From CAZWDL01 sp964632995 (GTDB taxonomy: Bacteria; Bacteroidota; Bacteroidia; Chitinophagales; Saprospiraceae): a DNA stretch of 26,884 bases. The notes under the pieces were generated by a model that was not told the origin of the DNA, made no database searches, and saw only the letters and a list, made by a program, of their open reading frames with translations. A program made the position numbers and the translations under genes. The number at the start of each line of letters is the position of its first letter. Position 1 is the first letter of the stretch. Below, piece after piece: positions 1-8,801 of the stretch. The DNA is taken from assembly GCA_964632995.1 (NCBI GenBank), contig CAZWDL010000103.1, positions 1 to 26,884 on the forward strand, written 5' to 3'.

Positions 1-1063
1 CACAGGCATGTTCGCGCCATGGGGTCATCGGCACACCGATGCGGGCCGCGCCGACAACCCCACCGGCCGGTCCGCTCAGCAGGCTGTCTTTCGGCCGGTA
101 GCGTTCTGCCGCGACCAACCCGCCGGCGCTGGTCATGACCCGCAGCGAGCTGCTATGCCGGCCTGTACTGACGGCCTCCTTAATCCGGGAAAGGTACTGG
201 TGAATGACGGGATCCAGATAGGCGTTGACCAATGCCGTCTGGGCGCGTGGGAGCAGCTTGATAGAAGGTGTTAAGGCTTGAGACAAGGAAATATAGGCGA
301 TCTCTTCCTTTTCCAGCGCTTTTTTCAACAGTCGCTCATGCACCGGATTCCGGTAGGCGTGCATCAGTGCGACAGCGACGGATTGAAAGCCTTCCGCTCG
401 CAGTTGCCGCCCGATGGCAGCCGCCTGATCGCGGTTGAGTGATTGAATTATTTCCCCACGGGCATCGAGCCGTTCTTCTACTTCGATCACCCGCTGGTAC
501 AGACGGACAGGTTCCGGAATAGCTAACTGAAAAAGGTGGGGCCGCTGCTGGGTACCGATGGCAATCATGTCAGCAAATCCCTTGGTGGTGAGGAAGGCGA
601 CGGGCGCCCCTTTGCGTTCCAGCAAGGCATTCGTACCTTTGGTGGAGCCCAGTCGCATATCCAGGGCCGGCAGCGATTGCCCCAATGGGGTGCCGGTGAT
701 CAGCCTGGCGGCCAGCACCGGGGCTTCTTCTCCCGCCGTAATCTCAAAATCGACGGGAAATTCAACATCGAGGGGGCGGTCAAGTTTCAAAATGCCCCGC
801 TCCCGGTCATATTCCTTCACCCTGGCGACAGGATGGTCCCGGCCGAGCAGAAAAAGGTCGTAGCCGGAAAAAAGATCGGGACCGGTCAGCCGCCAGCGCT
901 CGGTGATCCGGAAGGCATTTTCATGGGATGCACCCGTAATCCGGCCACGCAGGCGACTGCTGCTCAGCACCTTGGTCATAGAGGTGTTTCCCTCAGGGTC
1001 GACGGCAATGCAATCAGTAAAGGTGCCGCCGGTATCGATCCAGATTTGCCATTTTTTGCCCAT
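1..1063 (-). CDS. Hydantoinase/oxoprolinase family protein, N-terminal part (runs off the window)
   Basis: The reading frame starts with ATG at 1063 and stays open to the window edge, giving about 354 residues with no stop, so the gene continues to the left. The N-terminus reads IWIDTGGTFTDCIAVDPEG, the acetate-kinase-like phosphate-binding motif of the hydantoinase A / 5-oxoprolinase N-terminal domain. Close to the edge it reads SLLSGPAGGVVGAARIG, the hallmark of the following hydantoinase A domain. Family members cleave cyclic amides such as 5-oxoproline, hydantoins or N-methylhydantoin with ATP; the substrate cannot be told from this part. Whether it is a separate HyuA subunit or the front of a HyuA-HyuB fusion of about 1200 residues also cannot be decided here. 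It is divergent from the TPR gene, with 161 bp between the starts. No clear TAnnTTTG box was found upstream. Confidence 0.9.
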   Translation of the reverse strand, partial: MGKKWQIWIDTGGTFTDCIAVDPEGNTSMTKVLSSSRLRGRITGASHENAFRITERWRLTGPDLFSGYDLFLLGRDHPVARVKEYDRERGILKLDRPLDVEFPVDFEITAGEEAPVLAARLITGTPLGQSLPALDMRLGSTKGTNALLERKGAPVAFLTTKGFADMIAIGTQQRPHLFQLAIPEPVRLYQRVIEVEERLDARGEIIQSLNRDQAAAIGRQLRAEGFQSVAVALMHAYRNPVHERLLKKALEKEEIAYISLSQALTPSIKLLPRAQTALVNAYLDPVIHQYLSRIKEAVSTGRHSSSLRVMTSAGGLVAAERYRPKDSLLSGPAGGVVGAARIGVPMTPWREHAC

Positions 1064-1224
1064 GGTATGGCGTGGTGTTTCTATTTTCAATAATTTAGTA
1101 ACGGAATAATACGCTTTTAACCGAGAAATTTCTTCATGTGATAAGCGTAAAATAGAATGATTGCAGCCCTGGGGAAGAAGGGGGGGGTACCCATGGATTG
1201 TACAAAAGTTTATATTTGTCAAAT

Positions 1225-2082
1225 ATGGATGTACCTGCAAGGCATATCAGCGAATTATTTGAAGCGGCATTGGACTACGAGAACAGGGGTGATGCCTATA
1301 ATGCGATCAAGTTATACAAGAAGGTCGCTAAATTGGCGCCCCAGTGGGCGCCGCCTCTTCAACGGCTGGGAATGATTTACAAGTACCGGCTGGAGTGGAA
1401 ACCGGCCTTATACTACGTTAAGAAGTCATTGGCCGCCGACCCTGGCAATCGATCGGCCTGGTGGGACCTGGGTATTGCGGCTACGGCGCTGCACAAGTGG
1501 CGGCTGGCACGCAATGTGTGGAATAAATTTGGACAATCACCCACCGCGGGCTGGAGGCCGGGGCCGCTGTCTATCCGGCTATCCTACGACAAACAATACG
1601 AAATTCTCTGGGCCGACTCGGTAGACCCCGCCCGCGCAATCATTCAAAATATTCCTCATCCCGCCTCCGGCCGCCAGTTCCGGGATGTCGTTCTTTATGA
1701 CCGGGTAGTTTCCGGATATCATGTTGTCCGAAACAAACGCTTCCCGGTTCACGAGGAATTGGGACTTTATAAACGATCGGGATACCAGACCTACTCCTGC
1801 CTGCTCGAAACGACCGACCCGGCCGATGTCTACACCCTGGAAAACCTTTGCCGTGAAGCCGACCTCGGTTTTGAAATATGGTCAAATGCAACCCGGCAGT
1901 TTAGCCCTCAGCAAGGACAGTCAGTCCCCGAATATTACGACCCCGGAACGCTTTCCGGTGATCTGGACACACAGGTGCACGTAGCCCTCGCCGCCCGCCG
2001 TAAAAAACACATTTTGCAGGTGTTGAACTCCTGGACCATCATCAGCCTGGCTCAATATTCTGATTTGCGGCAACATCGATAA
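1225..2082 (+). CDS. TPR-repeat protein of unknown function
   Basis: This encodes 285 residues from ATG 1225. A TTG nine codons upstream would extend it, but ATG is preferred. The first ~100 residues contain tetratricopeptide repeats (for example DYENRGDAYNAIKLYKKVAKLAP, shortened here to its core GDAYNAIKLYKKVAKLAP, and PALYYVKKSLAADPGNRSAW), which act as protein-protein interaction scaffolds. The C-terminal ~180 residues are rich in aromatic residues and match no family I recognise. No signal peptide or membrane segment is visible, so it is probably cytoplasmic. The box TATATTTG at 1211-1218 fits the Bacteroidota -7 consensus, but would place transcription initiation at the ATG, so it implies a leaderless message or is fortuitous. 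An 8-G run lies at 1180-1187. It ends tail to tail with the polyferredoxin gene, 16 bp apart. Confidence 0.75.
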   Translation: MDVPARHISELFEAALDYENRGDAYNAIKLYKKVAKLAPQWAPPLQRLGMIYKYRLEWKPALYYVKKSLAADPGNRSAWWDLGIAATALHKWRLARNVWNKFGQSPTAGWRPGPLSIRLSYDKQYEILWADSVDPARAIIQNIPHPASGRQFRDVVLYDRVVSGYHVVRNKRFPVHEELGLYKRSGYQTYSCLLETTDPADVYTLENLCREADLGFEIWSNATRQFSPQQGQSVPEYYDPGTLSGDLDTQVHVALAARRKKHILQVLNSWTIISLAQYSDLRQHR

Positions 2083-2098
2083 TCTTACTTGGCTTTCC

Positions 2099-3949
2099 TT
2101 AGCTCAGGAGCTGAATATCGTTCTTGGTAATGTGCAGTGCTCGCTGTGCCTGCGCGCGGGTGTCGACATCCTCCGAACTGTTCTCCAGGCGGAGCACGCC
2201 GCGGGGGCATACCGCCGCACAGACGCCGCAACCGACACAGGCAGCGCGGATGACATCCTGCCCGCGCTGTGCATACCAGCGTACGTCGATGCCCATCTCG
2301 CAGTAGGTGCTGCAATTGCCGCAGCTGATACACTGCCCGCCATTGGCGGTGATGCGGAAGCGGGATTTAAAGCGTTGCACGATACCAATATAGGCGGCCA
2401 GGGGGCAGCCGAAGCGGCACCATACGCGGTTGCCCATGAATGGGTAAAAACCGGTGCCCACCACGCCCGCAAAGCCGGCGCCGATATAGAAGCCGTACCA
2501 GGAGCGGATCTGGTAGGTACTCAGGGAAACGGTAGAACTGTCTTTATTGATAAACCCGACCACCAGCGCAATGGTGAGAACCGTTCCAACGGCGCCCACG
2601 ACCTGCAGGAGCTTTCGCCGGGGAACCGAGGGAAACAAGCGCCGGTGATAGTAGATCAATGCGCCCCCCACCAGCCAGATCAGCACGAGGAAAAACCAGC
2701 GATTCATACTGAATGTAGGGTTGTCATTCGTGAAATAGGTGTACAGCACCAGCCCAGTCATACCCACGGCGAAGACGAGGACGAAGTGCACCATCCAACG
2801 CTCGATCTGCCATCCGATGAGCGATTTGTCCGACAGTTGCCGGTAGGGGTCACCCAGCGTTTCGGCCAGGCCGCCGCAACCGCATACCCAGGAGCAGTAC
2901 CAGCGTTTGCCGTAGAAATAAGAAAATAAAGGTACGCCTATCACCACCAGCGCGATACCCCATACGAGCATGAAAACACCCAGCGTTCCTGAACTGATGA
3001 GGTTATTGATGTTGTATTCGAAGAAAAAGGAGTAATCCAGGGGCCAGATGTTTTTCAGGTCTCGCGAGGGCTGGTTGAGGGAAGCCAGGATCTGCGGAAT
3101 CATAAACGCGAAGGCCAACTGAAAAAACATGACGGAGAAGGTGCGGATAACGTGATAGCGGTTGTGGCGGTACTTGATGATCATTCGCACTCCCATGACC
3201 AGAATGGCCAGGGTGTAGAGAAAACCATACAGGAACCACTGGTCGGCCGGGCTGCCGCGCAGCGCTTCACTAATGGGATCTACTAAAATCACCCAGTTGG
3301 CCAGGTGTTCCGCAAAGAAGTAGAGCACCACGTAAAAACCGATGAGGTATACGCCGGTAGCAATACCCAGCCAGCCCCGATAATGCATTTTGCTGTGATA
3401 AATATGGTCGTTCTTGATACCCGGCAAAAAGCGAATTTTCGGCAGGATGTACATAAAGGCGCCGAGCAGACCTACACCGAAAATGAGTAACAGCAACCAT
3501 CCGTTGTTGGCAGGGAGAAATCCCTGGCTGGAGGCCTTCGTCACCGGGAAAGCGAGATTCTGAACTTTGTAATCCTGCAGAACGAGCTGCCAGTAGTCGC
3601 CATCGCTGGTAGTCAGTCCCTTATTCTCTTGCAGGTCCTGTTGTACTTCGTCTTGCAAGGACTTCATAGCGTCTTTCAGGGCATTGTTGAAAGCGAAGGT
3701 CGTTCCATAGGTCTGATTCCGCAGAGGAGTCAACTCGTCCTGAGCCAGCTCCCAATAGTAGTCTTGCTCCATCCCGTATTTATCCAGCAGGTCGGAAGAG
3801 ACGCCAAGGGTCAACTGCTCGCGCAGCACCGGTTCGTTGAGCTGAAACTGACTGAGATTCAGCGCGGCGGTAAAAGTGATCAGCGCCACCACAAAGAGTG
3901 CAATGCCTATTTTTTGTAGTATTGTTTTATCGGTACTTTTCTTGGACAT
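2099..3949 (-). CDS. Membrane polyferredoxin, NosR/NapH/CcoG-like 4Fe-4S protein
   Basis: This 616-residue protein combines many membrane spans with iron-sulfur motifs. One span lies near residues 14-32, followed by a soluble periplasmic-type loop to about 148, then a series of spans to about 505. Two NapH/NosR-type cysteine motifs occur: WYCSWVCGCGG (C352, C356, C358) and WCRFGCP (C511, C515). Two ferredoxin clusters follow: CISCGNCSTYC (C540, C543, C546, C550) and CVGCGVCAAVCP (C571, C574, C577, C581). The first ferredoxin site ends in CEMG rather than the usual CP. Proteins of this type relay electrons across or along the membrane, between quinol or a flavoprotein and a terminal enzyme. 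It starts 20 bp downstream of the FAD oxidoreductase gene, so the two are probably cotranscribed and work together. No nos, nap or cco genes are present, so the acceptor is unknown. Confidence 0.88.
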   Translation of the reverse strand: MSKKSTDKTILQKIGIALFVVALITFTAALNLSQFQLNEPVLREQLTLGVSSDLLDKYGMEQDYYWELAQDELTPLRNQTYGTTFAFNNALKDAMKSLQDEVQQDLQENKGLTTSDGDYWQLVLQDYKVQNLAFPVTKASSQGFLPANNGWLLLLIFGVGLLGAFMYILPKIRFLPGIKNDHIYHSKMHYRGWLGIATGVYLIGFYVVLYFFAEHLANWVILVDPISEALRGSPADQWFLYGFLYTLAILVMGVRMIIKYRHNRYHVIRTFSVMFFQLAFAFMIPQILASLNQPSRDLKNIWPLDYSFFFEYNINNLISSGTLGVFMLVWGIALVVIGVPLFSYFYGKRWYCSWVCGCGGLAETLGDPYRQLSDKSLIGWQIERWMVHFVLVFAVGMTGLVLYTYFTNDNPTFSMNRWFFLVLIWLVGGALIYYHRRLFPSVPRRKLLQVVGAVGTVLTIALVVGFINKDSSTVSLSTYQIRSWYGFYIGAGFAGVVGTGFYPFMGNRVWCRFGCPLAAYIGIVQRFKSRFRITANGGQCISCGNCSTYCEMGIDVRWYAQRGQDVIRAACVGCGVCAAVCPRGVLRLENSSEDVDTRAQAQRALHITKNDIQLLS

Positions 3950-3969
3950 GGGTAGGATGTATTTTCTTT

Positions 3970-5361
3970 TTAGGATTGTTTGACTTTCTTCGCTTTATCA
4001 ACCGGCGCCCGGGCCGGATAGGTGATATCGCGAAGAAAACGCAACACGCCGCTCAGGCCGCGGCGTTTTTTCAGGCGTAGCTTGCTTCCTGTTTGTTCAT
4101 TGTAAGTGTTGATGACAGCGGCTTCGTATTCCTTGTAAAACTCGGGGTCGAAGTTGGCCAGGCCGAGGTTTTGGAGCACTTCCTCAATATGCGTTTTTTC
4201 GCGGATCCACTTGTGACAGACCTCCTGCCGGTAGCGGACGCCCATGAGGTTGAAGCCCCGGATTTCGGAGCTTTCTTTATCATAGACCAGACGGATGCTT
4301 TTGCGTTCTTCGGGATGCTCCCAGTAAATGGAAGCGTAGTGATCCGGCAGCTTAGCCGGCATATCGCCGTAAACCTGGTACTCGATATTGTAGAATTTGG
4401 CTGAATTGAACCAGATGCCCGGATCGTATTTGACGGGCACACCGCACATGTTGTAGGCAACCGTTTCACCGGCAATACGGCCTACGTACCAGACCGCCTC
4501 GATAGGGCGCCGGCCGGAAAGGGGGTCCTTTACCTGCATGCAGTCGCCGGCGGCATAAACATCGGGGATATTGGTCTCCAGATATTCGTTAACCAAGATG
4601 CCCTTTTGCATTTCCAGGGAGCTGTCTTTAAGAAAGCCGGTATGGGGATGCACGCCCGCCGTGAGCCCTACAAAGCCACAGTCGATACGCTCTCCTTTAT
4701 CGGTGATGACGGCGCAGGCTTTTCCGCTGCCGTCGTCGACAATCTCCTTCAGTTCTGTCGATAGACGTAAATCGATGTGATGCGCGCGGATTTCCCGGTT
4801 GACCAGATCCGACTCTTCTTCGGGCAGTACGATATTCCAGAAACTTTCCTCCCGCACCAGGAAGGTTACCGGAATATCGCGCGTATGGAACATTTCCGAC
4901 AGCTCGATGCCGATAAGCCCACCGCCCACAATGACGGCCCGTTCGAGGCCCTCGCTGTATTTTTCAATTTTTTCCAGATCCTGATAGCTGTACATGCCGC
5001 CTACGCCTTCGAGGTCCTGGCCCGGCCACCCGAATTTGTTGTAGTTGGAACCGGAAGCGATCAGCAACTTGTCGTAGGAAACAGGCTCATCGTCTTTTAG
5101 CAGCAGTTTTTTATTATCAAAATCCACGCTTTCGACCCAGGCGCGCTTCAGGTTGATGCGGTTCTTCTCCCAGAACCAGGGCTCGTAAGGCATGGTGTCC
5201 TTGTAACGCATATGGCCCATATAGATGTACATGAGGGCGGTACGCGAAAAAAAATAGTCAGTTTCCGCGGAAATGACGGTGATTTCGTGATCGCTGAGCT
5301 TCCTGATAAAACGGGCCGCCGTAATGCCAGCCACCCCGTTGCCGATAATCGCAATGTGCAT
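3970..5361 (-). CDS. FAD/NAD(P)-dependent oxidoreductase, NirB-N-terminus / rubredoxin-reductase-like
   Basis: This 463-residue flavoprotein has the pyridine nucleotide-disulfide reductase fold. The FAD dinucleotide-binding motif GNGVAG is at 7-12, the NAD(P)H-binding motif GGGLIG at 146-151 and the second FAD motif DVYAAGDC at 267-274. No CxxC redox-active disulfide is present in the FAD domain, which argues against a disulfide reductase and for a hydride-to-one-electron reductase like rubredoxin or nitrite reductases. The C-terminal ~110 residues form an unfamiliar extension with a basic tail (KLRLKKRRG), possibly a membrane or partner contact. It is the first gene of a two-gene unit with the polyferredoxin, and probably feeds NAD(P)H electrons into it. 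The start is ATG 5359-5361. A TACCTTTA sequence about 90 bp upstream resembles a -7 box but lacks the final G. Confidence 0.88.
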   Translation of the reverse strand: MHIAIIGNGVAGITAARFIRKLSDHEITVISAETDYFFSRTALMYIYMGHMRYKDTMPYEPWFWEKNRINLKRAWVESVDFDNKKLLLKDDEPVSYDKLLIASGSNYNKFGWPGQDLEGVGGMYSYQDLEKIEKYSEGLERAVIVGGGLIGIELSEMFHTRDIPVTFLVREESFWNIVLPEEESDLVNREIRAHHIDLRLSTELKEIVDDGSGKACAVITDKGERIDCGFVGLTAGVHPHTGFLKDSSLEMQKGILVNEYLETNIPDVYAAGDCMQVKDPLSGRRPIEAVWYVGRIAGETVAYNMCGVPVKYDPGIWFNSAKFYNIEYQVYGDMPAKLPDHYASIYWEHPEERKSIRLVYDKESSEIRGFNLMGVRYRQEVCHKWIREKTHIEEVLQNLGLANFDPEFYKEYEAAVINTYNEQTGSKLRLKKRRGLSGVLRFLRDITYPARAPVDKAKKVKQS

Positions 5362-5478
5362 GTGGGAAAAAATTGTTGAAAAATATTTTTCAATTTACAA
5401 GATTTCGCCAGATCCCGAAAGGTTTGTCCTTTAGAGGAATAACTTTAAAGGTAGGCGCTTTTAAAGATTCCACTGTCT

Positions 5479-5499
5479 CGCCCTTGACACTATAGGGCG
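5479..5499. other. Small hairpin in the 320-bp divergent intergenic region 5362-5681
   Basis: CGCCCT and AGGGCG form a perfect 6-bp stem around a 9-base loop. It lies between the divergent oxidoreductase and T9SS-protein genes, about 115 bp and 185 bp from their starts. It could be an operator, but nothing specific supports that. Apart from this hairpin and the promoter box at 5608 the region is AT-rich and holds no gene I can see. Confidence 0.3.
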
Positions 5500-5607
5500 T
5501 TATGGATTGTTAATTATTGTTTAATCCGGGAAAGTAAGCTTGACAGTTAGCGGTTTTTCCTTTTAATTGAGAAGGAAATAGATATTTATTTTTTAATCAT
5601 AAAGGAT

Positions 5608-5615
5608 TATCTTTG
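5608..5615 (+). promoter_or_regulatory. Putative Bacteroidota -7 promoter box (TATCTTTG)
   Basis: TATCTTTG matches the TAnnTTTG -7 consensus of the Bacteroidota primary sigma factor exactly. Transcription would begin near 5622, leaving a leader of about 60 bases before the ATG at 5682. The -33 region is only T-rich (around 5587-5594) and has no clear TTTG. Confidence 0.5.
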
Positions 5616-5681
5616 CAATCGAAGGGAGCATTTTAGCCGGATTAAGGCCTTCTTGCTCCGCCCAGTTTAAAAATAATCTTC

Positions 5682-6416
5682 ATGAAGCATACTTTACTCA
5701 CCATAGGACATCTTTTTTTTCTAACCTTGCTCTACGGGCAAAGCCTGCCTTTCTCGGTAACGCCCGCCGCCGTCGAGGAATCTTTTCAGGTGGATCTGAG
5801 TAATACCGATCTCGACGTAGAATTGTACGCCGAGGTAAAAAACCTTAGTGAAGATACCATCCGGTTGGTCTGGAATCGAATTGTGATGGACGCGCCCGAG
5901 GGCTGGCTGACGCAGGTATGCGATAACAATGCCTGCTATAATCCGGATGTCTCTTCCAATTATATTCCCGACCTTGAATTCGACGAGCCTTTCGAACTGG
6001 CGCCGGACAGTACTTTTTCCCTCACCCTCTACGTATTACCCAACGGCGTGGCGGGTACCGGCGAATTCGACCTGGATTTCTCCCTGCGCAGCGAACCCGG
6101 CAGTGTCCTCGAGACCGTGATGTTCCGCGCCAATATCAGCGACCTAACCACTAGCATTACGACACCTTCTTTTGAAGAAATCCGCCTCTTTCCCAATCCT
6201 ACTACCGGCTACATCGAACTGACCGATACCGAAGACATTGACCAATTGATCGTCTACAATGTTTTGGGCGCTCCGGTGCGCCGCTTCAATGTGATGGATG
6301 GAAAACGCTACTACCTCTCCGGTCTTTCCGACGGTATGTACCTGGTGAGTCTCGTCAGCCGGCAGTCGGGCATCCTCAAAACGCTGCGGATCAGCAAGCG
6401 ATCGCTGAGACCCTAA
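5682..6416 (+). CDS. Secreted protein with T9SS type A C-terminal sorting domain
   Basis: This 244-residue protein opens with a Sec signal peptide (hydrophobic core LLTIGHLFFLTLLYG, cleavage near residues 19-21). Residues ~25-155 form a beta-rich domain resembling the immunoglobulin-like or CARDB-type folds of Bacteroidota surface proteins, with two cysteines (C80, C85) that could pair. Residues ~165-240 are a type A T9SS sorting domain: RLFPNPTTGYIEL at the start, VYNVLGAPV in the middle, then LSDGMYLVSL and a final LKTLRISKR. Such domains direct export across the outer membrane and are normally cleaved, with attachment to anionic LPS or release. The body is short for a T9SS cargo and has no recognisable catalytic residues, so it may be a structural or adhesive surface protein. 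It converges with the cotransporter gene, 50 bp apart. Confidence 0.9.
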   Translation: MKHTLLTIGHLFFLTLLYGQSLPFSVTPAAVEESFQVDLSNTDLDVELYAEVKNLSEDTIRLVWNRIVMDAPEGWLTQVCDNNACYNPDVSSNYIPDLEFDEPFELAPDSTFSLTLYVLPNGVAGTGEFDLDFSLRSEPGSVLETVMFRANISDLTTSITTPSFEEIRLFPNPTTGYIELTDTEDIDQLIVYNVLGAPVRRFNVMDGKRYYLSGLSDGMYLVSLVSRQSGILKTLRISKRSLRP

Positions 6417-6466
6417 AAATAAAGGAGGATTTCCGCATCCAATGCTCCAATCTCCGGTTCCTTCTC

Positions 6467-8674
6467 TCAGACCAGGGCGCTTTCATTCCCCGAATCGGAG
6501 GAGAACAGGCAGGAAGCACGCAGCCGCTGCGGTATTTCCATCAACTGTTCTATATCCAGCTCTTCTTTTTGCGGTATTTCCAGAATATTGAGATCGGCCA
6601 GCGGGGCGCTGGACCACATGTCAGGGTTGCGATCCAGAAGGATGATTTTAACGGATTTGGGGACGCGGGCAATTTCCTTTATGCGTTTGAGTTTCTTTCG
6701 CCACTTTTCCCGGTCTTCCTCCTCTTCTGGCCGGAGGGTTTTGATGATATTGAGCTGGGCGTTCCAGTTTTTCCGGATGATAAGAGCAATCAGTAGGGAG
6801 AGGTCGTTATTACCCAGGTCGAGCATGTTCTCCCAGTTGCGCGGTATTTGATCGATCCAGAGATTGATGGTTTTTTCGATGCCCAGCCCAACCTGTTCAA
6901 AGGGGGCAAAAAGCAGAAGCCCCCACTCCCGGTTGCGGCTTGCTTCAATGATGGGCAGGTACTTCTCCTGCAGGTCTTTATCCCGGTAAATGGTCAGGAA
7001 AATAGTGTTGGGTTTGAAAAAAGCCAGATCCAGCGCCTCCATGCTGGTGCCGACCAGCGCGCCGAAGTTTTTTCCGTCGATAAACGTATAGGAGACCGAC
7101 AGGGAGGCCTTTTTAAAGGTCTGGGCCAGTTCCGGCAGGGCATTGTGCAAGCGCTGGCTATGCTGTTCGGTTTCCATCCCCAGTATTTTGATCGAACCCT
7201 TGGGATGGATGATGGCGTATACCAGCCGGTATATGCCCCTTACTTCTTTGGTGGATTCTACGGGCACCAGCAGTTCCGGCTGCCAGGCGCGGGCTTCGCG
7301 TTTACTCGACAGCTCATTGGTCCGCTTGGTGGCCCACTGGGCAATTGAGGTGAACAGGCCACTGCGGGCATCGCTCTTTTTGCTGGTCAGTTCCTTGCGC
7401 ACCAGAACGGCGTAGAAGGCAAAAACAATGGCGAGTGAAATCAGTGAGACGATGGGATTAAGTACAAACATAACCAGCACACAACCGATAGTGCCCAGGA
7501 TGGGAATGATAAGTGGAATCTTGATAGTCGGTCGAAAGCTGGGTAATCCCAGGCTTTGTTCCAGCAGCACCACCAGGTTGATCATGGCATAGGTGATCAG
7601 AAAAAACATGGTGATCAGGGAGGCAATGGCGTTCAGCTCGCGAAACAGCAGCGACAGGATGATGATAATGCCGGAGAAAATCATGGCGTTGAACGGTTCT
7701 CCCTTCTTACTCAGCCGCGCGAAAAAATTGCTCTTCGGCAAAATATTCTTTTCTGCCAGCGCCAGCAGAATCCGGGGAGCGCCGACAAAGGATGCCAGGG
7801 CGGAGGAAAAGGTGGCGCCCAGCAAACCGGCAATAACGATGGGCTCGAAAAATGCCCGGTCGATAAAGATCGTGTAATTATTGACGAGTTCATCCGTACT
7901 GCCCAGAAAGGAAGCCACAAAGGTCATGGCAATATAGATAATGGTGGTCAAAAGGACCGCGGCCAAGGTACCGACCGGTATGGCCCTTCGGGGGTTGCTG
8001 AGCTCTCCCGACATATTGGCCCCCACTGTTACCCCGGTGACCGCGGGGAAAAATACCGCAAATACACTCCAGAAATGGGAAGGCAAATAACCAACCACCT
8101 CACCTTCGTCAGGGGTGAACGCCTGATAATCTCCAAACCATTGGATATCATTCCAGTTAACCTCAACATTGAAAAGGCCGGCAACAATCGAGAAAATGGC
8201 GCCGAGGATGATTACCATGATGACATACTGAATCTGAAAGGCAAAATTCGTACTGATCAGCCCGATAAGCGCAATCACGGTAAAGGTGACAAAGTCCACC
8301 AGAATAGCCGGGTGACCGGTAAATATCCACAACCAGCCTTCCCGGAAACCAAAGATATACATGGCGACGATACAAGCCTGCGACAGGTACAGCGGTATGC
8401 CGATCGCCCCACCGATCTCCAGACCCAGCGACTGCGAAATGATGGAAAAAGGACCACCCGCCTCGATGCGTATATTCGTCGTCATGGATGACATCGACAG
8501 GCCGGTGAAAAGAGTGATGGCGACGGATAGCAATACAACAAGTAAGGCGCCAATAACCCCCGCATTGCCGACTACCCAGGGGTGCCGCAAAAATAAAATA
8601 ACACCGAGTATGGTCAGGGTAGTAGGGGTGAAGACACCCTGAAAAGTGCCGAAAGTACGCTTTTTTGCTGCCAT
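6467..8674 (-). CDS. SLC12-like cation-chloride cotransporter / APC-superfamily permease
   Basis: This 735-residue integral membrane protein begins FGTFQGVFTPTTLTILGVIL, the start of TM1 in Na-K-Cl and K-Cl cotransporters (SLC12) and their bacterial relatives. TM3 and later helices follow the APC fold (for example IRIEAGGPFSIISQSLG and VGANMSGELSNPRRAIPVGT, a typical intracellular loop signature). About 12 spans occupy residues 15-425. The remaining ~300 residues are a soluble cytoplasmic domain resembling the SLC12 C-terminal regulatory domain (MPxxWxxxP-like region, and a late stretch VKIILLDRNPD). Likely substrates are Na+ or K+ with Cl-, so a role in ion or volume balance is plausible; transport of amino acids by an APC relative cannot be excluded. 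It sits downstream of the glycosyltransferase gene on the same strand, 127 bp away, so cotranscription is uncertain. Confidence 0.85.
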   Translation of the reverse strand: MAAKKRTFGTFQGVFTPTTLTILGVILFLRHPWVVGNAGVIGALLVVLLSVAITLFTGLSMSSMTTNIRIEAGGPFSIISQSLGLEIGGAIGIPLYLSQACIVAMYIFGFREGWLWIFTGHPAILVDFVTFTVIALIGLISTNFAFQIQYVIMVIILGAIFSIVAGLFNVEVNWNDIQWFGDYQAFTPDEGEVVGYLPSHFWSVFAVFFPAVTGVTVGANMSGELSNPRRAIPVGTLAAVLLTTIIYIAMTFVASFLGSTDELVNNYTIFIDRAFFEPIVIAGLLGATFSSALASFVGAPRILLALAEKNILPKSNFFARLSKKGEPFNAMIFSGIIIILSLLFRELNAIASLITMFFLITYAMINLVVLLEQSLGLPSFRPTIKIPLIIPILGTIGCVLVMFVLNPIVSLISLAIVFAFYAVLVRKELTSKKSDARSGLFTSIAQWATKRTNELSSKREARAWQPELLVPVESTKEVRGIYRLVYAIIHPKGSIKILGMETEQHSQRLHNALPELAQTFKKASLSVSYTFIDGKNFGALVGTSMEALDLAFFKPNTIFLTIYRDKDLQEKYLPIIEASRNREWGLLLFAPFEQVGLGIEKTINLWIDQIPRNWENMLDLGNNDLSLLIALIIRKNWNAQLNIIKTLRPEEEEDREKWRKKLKRIKEIARVPKSVKIILLDRNPDMWSSAPLADLNILEIPQKEELDIEQLMEIPQRLRASCLFSSDSGNESALV

Positions 8675-8801
8675 AGAGTATTAAAGTCGTTTTCCGCCTG
8701 TGGGTGGCGAGCATGAAAAACTGGTTACCTTTTATAAGGGATTCCTCACTCAGTTTGTTGATTCCAGACTCAGATCTGTCCGCTATTGCTGGCTGGAGAA
8801 T

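Noticed and set aside
536..1093. A 185-codon plus-strand frame at the left end
   Set aside because: It is antisense to the hydantoinase/oxoprolinase gene, whose motifs are clear; the frame has no motif of its own.
5540..5545. A TTGACA sequence resembling a sigma-70 -35 box
   Set aside because: No matching -10 box at the correct distance, and Bacteroidota promoters use TAnnTTTG; the box at 5608 fits better.
7556..8491. A 311-codon frame on the plus strand opposite the SLC12-like gene
   Set aside because: It is a low-complexity, charge-rich shadow translation of a membrane protein gene with no family resemblance.
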